Source of the DNA: Methylococcales bacterium
GTDB lineage: Bacteria > Pseudomonadota > Gammaproteobacteria > Methylococcales > Methylomonadaceae
Length of the DNA: 11,351 bases
Direction of reading: 5' to 3'
Assembly (NCBI GenBank): GCA_023134955.1
Contig: JAGLUC010000016.1
Location: 1-11,351 of the forward strand
The stretch's first letter is position 1, and every line of letters begins with the position of its first letter. Under the pieces are notes generated by a model, which saw only the letters and a list, made by a program, of their open reading frames with translations, searched no databases and had not been told where the DNA came from. The position numbers and the translations under genes were made by a program. Shown piece after piece: positions 1 to 6,900 of the stretch.

Positions 1-88
1 ATTCATTATTTATTAATCAAACCAACCAATATTGCCGCAGTGCTAGGTTAAAGCCTCACTTCCAACAAATAATAATTAGCCTGTGGAT

Positions 89-562
89 TTAAGGTTGCGA
101 GTTATCTTGTAAGGTTTTTAAATCGACCATAACTTGTTCGATATGATGTGCGGGAGATACTTTTCTGTAAATTTTAGCGATATTACCTTGTGGGTCAATA
201 ATAAAACTATGCCTTTTACAAAATTTTATCGGACCTAGTTTAAACAAAGTAGCATAGCTTTTACTGACTGCTCCTGTCAGGTCAGATAATAAAGGGAAGG
301 GTAGTTTTTGCTTGTTGACAAAATGCTGATGGCTTTCTGTATTATCGGTATTTATGCCAAGTATTTCTGTGTTTAGAGTAGAAAATACCGTGTGATGTTG
401 TTTAAATTCACAGGCTTCTTTGGTACATCCTGGGGTATTATCTTTAGGGTAGAAAAATATGATCAGCCATTTTCCTCGATAATCCGATAAATTATGTTCA
501 ATCTCATTATTATCAAATAATGAAAATTCAGGTGCTTTGTGTCCAATTTCTAATTTGTTCAT
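89..562 (-). CDS. bcp: Peroxiredoxin, Bcp/PrxQ type (thiol peroxidase)
   Basis: A cytosolic thioredoxin-dependent peroxidase that reduces H2O2 and organic or lipid hydroperoxides. The 157 residues match the family's usual length and cover a single AhpC/TSA thioredoxin-like fold. The active-site signature PxxxTxxC is visible as P39, T43 and C46 (peroxidatic). C51 follows in CTKEAC, the resolving position of the atypical two-Cys Bcp class. R117 in RHSFIIDPQG is the usual active-site arginine. C115 is an additional cysteine. The start MNKLEIGHKAPEFSL is typical for Bcp. No Shine-Dalgarno sequence precedes it, and a possible -10 hexamer sits only 7 bases upstream, so the message may be leaderless. 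It is divergent from the small gene at 573, with 10 bases between the start codons. The 88 bases downstream hold no convincing terminator. Family assignment is firm; the in vivo substrate is not shown. Confidence 0.95.
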   Translation of the reverse strand: MNKLEIGHKAPEFSLFDNNEIEHNLSDYRGKWLIIFFYPKDNTPGCTKEACEFKQHHTVFSTLNTEILGINTDNTESHQHFVNKQKLPFPLLSDLTGAVSKSYATLFKLGPIKFCKRHSFIIDPQGNIAKIYRKVSPAHHIEQVMVDLKTLQDNSQP

Positions 563-569
563 ATGGAAA

Positions 570-598
570 ATTATGGGTGAAGTAATTCAGTTTAAAAA
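570..598 (-). promoter_or_regulatory. Candidate promoter for bcp, possibly leaderless
   Basis: On the minus strand, CATAAT (575 to 570) fits a -10 hexamer. A poor -35 (TTTTTA, 598 to 593) lies 17 bases upstream. A start point about 7 bases after the -10 falls on or next to the bcp ATG at 562, and no ribosome binding site is present there. The hexamer covers the start codon of the opposing gene at 573. The -35 is weak, so this is a guess from spacing. Confidence 0.3.
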
Positions 599-758
599 GA
601 AGCCCCTTTCAGAAAAACATAAAGGTAATACCTTATGCCGAAGTGGTTTTCATAAATGGCAAATTTTAAAAGAAAAACAGTTTGAAGTGAAGCAAGGAAA
701 GTTAATGACTGTTTATCAATGTAAGCGATGTCATAAAATTAAAAACAAACTGACATAA
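573..758 (+). CDS. Small Cys/His-rich putative zinc-binding protein
   Basis: A 61-residue basic protein of unknown function. C22 and H27 in CRSGFHKW, together with C50 and C53 in YQCKRCHK, form two half-sites that look like a zinc ribbon or small zinc finger; H54 is a further possible ligand. There is no signal peptide or membrane segment. The frame stays open upstream to an ATG at 537, but that start would overlap bcp by 26 bases. The ATG at 573 has a short GGA five bases upstream and gives a plausible soluble N terminus (MGEVIQFKKK), so I chose it. The stop TAA overlaps the zapE start codon (TAATG), so the two are very probably co-transcribed and translationally coupled. The motif resembles small CxxC 'HKW' proteins seen in bacteria and prophages; I cannot name a family with certainty. 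Confidence 0.75.
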   Translation: MGEVIQFKKKPLSEKHKGNTLCRSGFHKWQILKEKQFEVKQGKLMTVYQCKRCHKIKNKLT

Positions 759-1912
759 TGTTTAAGTTTTTTTTAAAAAATTCTAAAAAAAAATTCAAAC
801 ATTCATTGCTTGCGAGTGATCTGCTTGAATGCCGTTATCAAGAATTAGTTGTTAAGCATCATATCCAAAGTGATGATGCTCAAATTGAAGCACTAGGGCA
901 CTTACAACAACTATTGGATGATATTTTAGTACAGAGTGAGCCTAAAAAAATAGTTCTTTTTAGTCGTCGATTATCTTCGGCTCAAAAAAAAGCCAAGAGT
1001 ATCTATATTTTTGGGGATGTAGGACGCGGCAAATCCATGTTGATGGATGTTTTTTTTCAAGCCTGTCCGATTAAGCTCAAACGAAGAATCCATTTCCACG
1101 CCTTCATGCAAGAAGTTCATCAATATATGCACGACTGGCGATCAAATCATCAGGGAGATCCTCTTCCTTCTTTAGCCATTAAAATACAAAAATCAGCATT
1201 GTTATTATGTTTCGATGAATTTCAGGTGACAGACATTGCTGATGCAATGTTGTTATCTCGGCTTTTTACACAATTAATAGATTTAGGAGTGATTTTTGTT
1301 GCAACTTCAAATCAACATCCAGATGATTTATACAAAGGCGGTTTACAAAGAGAGTTATTTTTACCTTTTATAGCACTATTAAAACAATCATCAGAAATAC
1401 TGGAATTAGTGGCAAAAGAAGATTATCGACTTTCTCACTTTAAAGCCATGAAAACAGTTTTTTACAGTGAAGAAAAAGGTGCTGATGAATTTTTGCAGCA
1501 AAGCTTTAATGAATTAACTAACTGTGGCAATACAGAGATTAAAAGGCTTAAAGTGCAAGGCAGGGAGTTAGAGTTTGCCGCTGTCCATGGAGATATATTA
1601 TTCTCCTCATTTGAGGAACTTTGTAATCGACCTTTGGGCTCTGCTGACTATTTAATAGTTGCCAGTGAATACAGCACCATTTTTATAGCGGAAATCCCCA
1701 TTTTTTCTGTCGAAATCAGAGATCAGGTAAGACGATTTGTGACCTTAATTGATACCTTATATGAGAGCAATGTAAAGCTCATATGCACGCTTGCTGTGCC
1801 AGTAGAGGAGCTTCAGTTTGAAGATAGTCATTTTGATTTTAAGCGTACAAAATCACGTTTAATTGAAATGCAATCCGAGCAGTATTTGCAGCGACAACAT
1901 TTGCTGGATTGA
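758..1912 (+). CDS. zapE: Cell division protein ZapE (AFG1-like AAA+ ATPase)
   Basis: An AFG1/LACE1-type P-loop ATPase. In E. coli, ZapE associates with the Z ring and modulates FtsZ during constriction, notably at high temperature or low oxygen; the mitochondrial homologue AFG1 acts in protein quality control. The 384 residues are close to the family length (E. coli about 375). Walker A is GDVGRGKS (86-93), with Ser in place of the more usual Thr. Walker B is LLLCFDEF (148-155), followed by the family hallmark QVTDIADAMLL. The sensor stretch TSNQHPDDLY (183-192) and GLQRELFLPFI (195-205, with R198 as likely arginine finger) are intact. The N terminus is lysine-rich and encoded by long T and A homopolymers. 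The gene starts inside the stop of the small zinc-protein gene (TAATG) and ends just before a large inverted repeat that may terminate it. Confidence 0.95.
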   Translation: MFKFFLKNSKKKFKHSLLASDLLECRYQELVVKHHIQSDDAQIEALGHLQQLLDDILVQSEPKKIVLFSRRLSSAQKKAKSIYIFGDVGRGKSMLMDVFFQACPIKLKRRIHFHAFMQEVHQYMHDWRSNHQGDPLPSLAIKIQKSALLLCFDEFQVTDIADAMLLSRLFTQLIDLGVIFVATSNQHPDDLYKGGLQRELFLPFIALLKQSSEILELVAKEDYRLSHFKAMKTVFYSEEKGADEFLQQSFNELTNCGNTEIKRLKVQGRELEFAAVHGDILFSSFEELCNRPLGSADYLIVASEYSTIFIAEIPIFSVEIRDQVRRFVTLIDTLYESNVKLICTLAVPVEELQFEDSHFDFKRTKSRLIEMQSEQYLQRQHLLD

Positions 1913-1916
1913 TTTA

Positions 1917-1994
1917 TGTAGGATGGGCAAAGGAGGCTTTATCCCGTGCCCACCACTCTATTGATGGGCACACTATCGCTTTGCCCATCCTACA
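1917..1994. repeat. Nested inverted repeat (REP/MITE-like), possible two-way terminator
   Basis: A perfect 16-bp inverted repeat (TGTAGGATGGGCAAAG at 1917-1932, CTTTGCCCATCCTACA at 1979-1994) encloses a second one (GTGCCCA 1946-1952, TGGGCAC 1965-1971) with a 12-base loop. The two arms share a GGGC core, so each half also looks like a copy of the same unit. It fills the 96-bp gap between the convergent ends of zapE and cysJ and begins 5 bases after the zapE stop. There is no T tract after either arm, so if it ends transcription it does so as a strong hairpin rather than as a classic intrinsic terminator. The look is that of a dispersed REP-type element; only one copy lies in this window, so dispersal is inferred. 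Confidence 0.8.
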
Positions 1995-2008
1995 CGCATT
2001 ATTAAAGC

Positions 2009-3757
2009 TTAATAAACATCTCTTACATAACGCTTTTCTTTCTTTAATTGATTAACATAATCAATCGCTTGTTCCGCTGTTTTATTGCCATACTGTTCAA
2101 TAATGTCATGTAAGGCTTTATCAACATCTTTTGCCATGCGTGTTGCATCACCACAAACAAAGAATGAGCTGCCTTGTTCTAGCCAGATAAACATTTCTGC
2201 ACCATTTTCACGCATACGGTCTTGAACATAAATTTTTTCTGCTTGATCTCTTGAAAAAGCTAAATCCAGGCGAGTTATTAAACCAGAGGCTTGCATGGCC
2301 TCAATTTCATCTTGATAAATGTAATCGGTGGCAGCGTTGCGGTCACCAAATAACAACCAGTTTTTACCGCTGGCTTTTCTAAACTCACGTTCCTGCAAAA
2401 AGGCTCTGAAAGGTGCAATACCCGTACCTGGGCCAACCATAATCATGGGTAGGCTGTCATCTTCCGGCACTCTAAAACTTTTATTGGGCGAGAAGAAAAT
2501 TTTAACTTCTGAATGATCATCAACCAGATCAGCCAAATAGGTTGAACAAACCCCTTTGTGGTCACGGTTGTGGCTGTGGTAACGTACACTGGCAATGGTT
2601 AAATGTACGCTATCAGGATGCATTTTACCGCTGGATGAAATGGAATACGCACGATGTTGTAAGGGTTTTAATAGAGCGATAAATTCTGCTGCTGAAAATT
2701 CAACATCAGGGAATTGGCGTAATAAATCTAAGGTATCACGTCCCCATAAATAGTTGGATAGCTTGTCTTTATCGTCTGCTTGCAGTAAGTCGTTTAATTC
2801 TGGGTCGCTAGAACGTTTGGCAATTTCTTGCAGTAATTCTTTACTGGGTAATTTAATTTCAAAATGTGTACGTAATGCCTCTGAAAACAGCGTGTTTTCG
2901 CCATTAACTGGCTCATCTTCTTGCCCTGTGCAACCAATGGCTTTAACAATATCGGCAACTAATTCAGGGCAGTTAAGTGGTACTACGTTTAATGCATCAC
3001 CTGCTTCATAAGTTAAATCTGAGCCTTCAAGAGAGAACTCATAATGGCGAGTTTCTTTGGATGATTTTTCTGAAGTGAGCAAGCGGTTACAGGTAACTTT
3101 GCTTGAGTATGGGTTTTTGCGGTTGTATTTTGGGCCTAGTGTACCTGACGCACTAATTGTAGATGTGAGTCCATCAAGAATAGCTACTCCATCTGCCATC
3201 ATCGGAATAACACTGGAAATCCAGCTTTCAGCCGCATCTTCAAAATCAACATCACAATCAATACGATCATAAAGACGTTTAGCACCGAGTTCAGTTAAAC
3301 GCTCATCCCATTCAATACCTGCTTTACAGAATAAATCATAGCTGGTATCACCTAAAGCAAGCACTGAGTACTGGATGTTTTCCATGCGAGGTGTGCTATC
3401 TGCTGAGATACTATCCCAAAGCAGTTGAGCATTGTCTGGCATTTCACCTTCACCATAAGTACTGGTGATGATCAGTAAATATTCCATTTTTGCTAATGTA
3501 TCAATATCTATTTCATCCATGCTTTTAACAACAGGCAGTAATCCATGTGTCTTGGCAACAGATGCTGCATCAGTAGCAACAGATTCAGAATTACCTGTTT
3601 GAGTGCCGTAGAGTATATTGATGATACGTGCGTCGGTTTGGTTTGCCGAACTCGCGCTTTGTAGCATATGGCTGTGCATACCCGCAAAAAAGCCCCCTAG
3701 CCAGGCGCGTTGGGTGTCACTATAAGGAGCATTTTGTGGAATATTTGGTGTTTTCAT
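2009..3757 (-). CDS. cysJ: NADPH diflavin reductase, sulfite reductase alpha subunit (CysJ) type
   Basis: A cytosolic flavoprotein that passes electrons from NADPH through FAD to FMN. In the classical enzyme it feeds the sirohaem subunit CysI to reduce sulfite to sulfide. At 582 residues it is close to E. coli CysJ (599). The N-terminal flavodoxin domain shows YGTQTGNSE (50-58), STYGEGEMPDNA (99-110) and LALGDTSYDLFC (133-144). The FAD domain has RAYSISS (369-375) and GVCSTYL (402-408). The NADPH domain has GPGTGIAPFR (442-451), GDR (471-473), FSRD (501-504), YVQDRM (510-515) and CGDATRMAKDV (535-545). The C terminus RYVRDVY is CysJ-like. The N-terminal segment DTQRAWLGGFFAG also matches CysJ rather than cytochrome P450 reductase. 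No cysI lies in the window; the upstream neighbour on the same strand is the gltB-like gene, 230 bases away. The ribosome binding site is weak. An orphan reductase serving another acceptor is possible. Confidence 0.92.
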   Translation of the reverse strand: MKTPNIPQNAPYSDTQRAWLGGFFAGMHSHMLQSASSANQTDARIINILYGTQTGNSESVATDAASVAKTHGLLPVVKSMDEIDIDTLAKMEYLLIITSTYGEGEMPDNAQLLWDSISADSTPRMENIQYSVLALGDTSYDLFCKAGIEWDERLTELGAKRLYDRIDCDVDFEDAAESWISSVIPMMADGVAILDGLTSTISASGTLGPKYNRKNPYSSKVTCNRLLTSEKSSKETRHYEFSLEGSDLTYEAGDALNVVPLNCPELVADIVKAIGCTGQEDEPVNGENTLFSEALRTHFEIKLPSKELLQEIAKRSSDPELNDLLQADDKDKLSNYLWGRDTLDLLRQFPDVEFSAAEFIALLKPLQHRAYSISSSGKMHPDSVHLTIASVRYHSHNRDHKGVCSTYLADLVDDHSEVKIFFSPNKSFRVPEDDSLPMIMVGPGTGIAPFRAFLQEREFRKASGKNWLLFGDRNAATDYIYQDEIEAMQASGLITRLDLAFSRDQAEKIYVQDRMRENGAEMFIWLEQGSSFFVCGDATRMAKDVDKALHDIIEQYGNKTAEQAIDYVNQLKKEKRYVRDVY

Positions 3758-3774
3758 ATTTTTATAAGTTCTCG

Positions 3775-3803
3775 TACTCAGGCACTATTGTTATCACTGA
3801 GTA
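3775..3803 (-). promoter_or_regulatory. Inverted repeat in cysJ leader (operator or leader hairpin)
   Basis: Arms TACTCAG (3775-3781) and CTGAGTA (3797-3803) are perfect 7-bp complements separated by 15 bases, and end 17 bases before the cysJ start. On the minus strand the hairpin is preceded, not followed, by a T run, so it is not a terminator for gltB. Its place suggests an operator or an mRNA leader hairpin near the ribosome binding site. No named regulator motif is recognised. Confidence 0.4.
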
Positions 3804-3816
3804 AAAAATTACATAA

Positions 3817-3975
3817 GGCTTTTAAAAGCCCTCCTTTGCTGGGGAGGGTTGGGTGAGGAGGGAATAAAATAATTCTCTTTTACAGTGTTCTTTTGTAAAT
3901 CAAGAGGCAAAAGTGAATTGCATGTTTTTTATTTTCCCCTCACCCAACCCTCTCCCTCTGGAGAGGGCTTAAAAG
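3817..3975. repeat. 159-bp element with long imperfect terminal inverted repeats (BIME/MITE-like)
   Basis: The two ends are imperfect inverted copies of about 50 bases. The best block is GAGGGTTGGGTGAGG (3844-3858) against CCTCACCCAACCCTC (3938-3952), 15 of 15. Each end is itself a hairpin: CCCTCC/GGAGGG on the left (3829-3834, 3843-3848), and CCCTCTCC/GGAGAGGG on the right (3948-3955, 3960-3967) with a 4-base loop. The left edge is a perfect palindrome, GGCTTTTAAAAGCC (3817-3830). The centre (about 3871-3922) is AT-rich and non-coding. The form is that of paired REP sequences or a small non-autonomous element. It fills most of the gap between gltB and cysJ and could weaken or end gltB read-through into cysJ. 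Confidence 0.75.
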
Positions 3976-3987
3976 CAGGGCTAAGGT

Positions 3988-6900
3988 TTAAACAATTTGA
4001 GCTTCTTCATCTAACATAGATTGCACAATCTCCAGACTAGTTAATCCAGCAATATGCTGTTCAACACTAGTAACATCAGCTAAGGCTAATTGATTGGCTC
4101 TATGTTGCTCAATAATCCAGGCAGTTGAGCCAATAGAGTAAATGCTTTGTACATCACGCAAGATGAGTGCAGTTTTATAGTCATTTAAACGTTTATCGGC
4201 TAATAAAGCTGCTAATTGTGTATCGTTATAGTTACTATAAGCTTCTCTATTGATCTTAACCAAAGCATCCTGAATTTTACGTGGACGCTGCATAATTAAT
4301 TTTTCAGCTTGCTGGCTGATTTGCACATCTGTGATTATTGAATCAGTTAAACCTGACTTAATTAATTGATTTTTAGCAATTTGAGAAGCTTTTTCAATCA
4401 CTGAAAAACTATTAATTAACTTGAAGGTCAAATCAGTGTCAACTTCGCCCTGTTCTGGAAATATGCCATCAAACAAATTTTGTTTGTTTTGATAAGCAGT
4501 TTTTACCAGACTAATTTGCTCTTGCGCATAAGCAATAGATAATTCTTCTATCATGGCTTTACGGTCTAGCTCTTTGCTTAAATATTCAGCAGTTTGTGTT
4601 TTATACAACCACAAAGGCACGGCAAATTTAAAGTGCTTACGTTCATTAGCCCAGTTCCTAAGTAAAGCTTTGGCTTTTTTAGAATCTGTATATTCAATGT
4701 GCTGTTCCAGCATGTACAAAATAAATTGCTCATGGCTGTTAGAGACATCAGATTCTTCTGTAAGACTGCGAATTTCAACTGATGTAGTATCGTATAAACC
4801 ATCTAAACGGTTTTTAGGGTCATATTGATAGGCATTACCGCCAGACATGCCTGTACAGAAGCCTTTACCAAAAGCACCTAAATTAAGTATTGCGCCGTTG
4901 ATCATGTATTCGCAGGCAAAATCACCCACACCTTCAACAACTGCCATTGCACCTGAGTTTCGCACTCCAAAACGGTCACCCGCTTCGCCATTGATAAATG
5001 TTTTACCGCCAGTTGCCCCAAATAAGGCGAAGTTACCGATTAATACATTTTCTCCAGAGCTATTTGAACCCCCACCAGGAGATTTAACAATAATTAAACC
5101 ACCGCAAGCAGTTTTACCGACCCCGTCATTACAAGTGCCTGTGTGCTCCATGCGCATGCCATCATTATTAAATGCCGCATAACTTTGACCTGCTGAACCT
5201 GTGGTTTTGACAGTGATACTATTAGGCGCTAAATAACGTCGACCATGTTGGTTGGTGTAAATAAGAGCTGATTTTTTCGCTTGTTGCTCGTTTATTTCAT
5301 AAGCTAATAAGCGTTCAATATCAATAGCGACTTGACCGCCTACTGTTTTATGTCGATTGTTTAATTTAAATGCGGAACCTTTGACAAAAACGGGTTTTCC
5401 TTTAACAATTTTAGATTTAAGCTGTTTAAAGATTTTGTCATCAATGCTGAAGTCTGCTTCTAAATAAGTAGGATTTGCTATTTTAACTTCTTCTACTTGA
5501 GCTAATAGACGAGTGAAGTCTAATTGGCCCACCATAGATGGATGGTTAATCAAGTGTAACAAGTCAGTTTGCCCACGAATCTCGGCAAGACTGCTATAAC
5601 CTAAGCTGGCCAATACTTCTCTTACTTCATGAGCTACGTTCATGAAATATTGAGCAAGTACACGAGGATCGCCTTTAAATTCTTCATGCACAGTGGTTAA
5701 ACCAGCAGGACATCTGACGTTACAGTTTTTAGCCATTACACAGCGAAGCATCATTAATGCAGTAGTACCAAATTCAAATGAATCAGCCCCTAAAATAGCG
5801 GATTTAACCACATCTAAACCACTTTGATGTGCTGAACTACAACGTAAAACCACTTTGTCGCGTAAACCATTAACGGCTAATGCTTGATGTACTTCTGAAA
5901 TACCAATTTCAGGTGAGCGTCCCGTATTTTTTAAACTGGTAACTGCGGCTGCACCTGTGCCACCCGTATTGCCAGCAACATTAATTACATCGGCACCCGC
6001 TTTAGCAACACCCACGGCAATAGTTCCAATACCTTCTGATGAAACTAATTTAACCACCACTTTAACCCGTGCTGCTTTTGCATCATGAATGAGTTGCCCT
6101 AAATCTTCAATTGAGTAGGTATCATGATGTGGAGGAGGACTGACTAATTCGACTTTGGGTGTGCCGCCACGTAACGAGGCAATTTCAACCGATACTTTTG
6201 CAGCAGGTAATTGACCGCCTTCACCAGGTTTAGCACCTTGAGCAATTTTAATTTCAATTTCTTCAATATTTTTATCAGCCAGATAACCTGCCCAAACACC
6301 AAAACGACCCGAAGCAAATTGTTTTATTTTGCTTGATTTAAGGGTGTTGAAACGGCTGGAATGCTCACCACCTTCGCCAGAGTTACTCAATGCACCAGCA
6401 ATGTTAGTGCCTTGTGCCACAGCTTCATGTGCTTCTGATAATAAAGCCCCGTGACTCATTGCACCAGATGCTAAAGTTGCGGTAATTTCATTGGCAGCTT
6501 GAACATTTGTCAGGCTAATAGGATTGCGAGCTGTTTTTATGTTATTTAAATAATTATTTAGTAGGCTCGCTGTATCATGAATGGCAATGGAAATTACCTC
6601 ATCAGATACCTTTAAGCGAAAGCTTTCATTAACAAATCGCCTTTTTAAATGTTCAGTAAGTGCTTTAATGCGCTGTGTTGACGAGTTTTCTGTCAGTGAG
6701 ATAATAAAATGAACGGCATTTGTTATTTTAACGGCCAATCCTAGAATCAGGTAATTGTTGTTACCTTGTAAGCTTTGGCTGCCTAGAATAAAATCAAATT
6801 CTTCAATGGTTTGAGCTGTACGAATGTCAACAGGCAATGCCATAATGTCACGCAGTGCCGCAGGACGGCTGTCACGTTCTTGATACAGTTTATTGCTAAA

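Noticed and set aside
39..60. Small hairpin AGTG-ct-AGG / CCT-CACT downstream of bcp as a terminator
   Set aside because: The stem is short and bulged and no T run follows on either strand.
505..522. AT-rich inverted repeat CATTATT-atca-AATAATG upstream of the zinc-protein gene, loosely Fur-box-like
   Set aside because: It lies within bcp codons 14-19 (Leu-Phe-Asp-Asn-Asn-Glu), matches a Fur box only in part, and such AT dyads are expected by chance in this base composition.
4847..5182. Open frame on the strand opposite the gltB GXGXG region, plus similar plus-strand frames at 4553, 6811 and 8252
   Set aside because: They are antisense shadows of the gltB coding sequence, without ribosome binding sites or recognisable domains.
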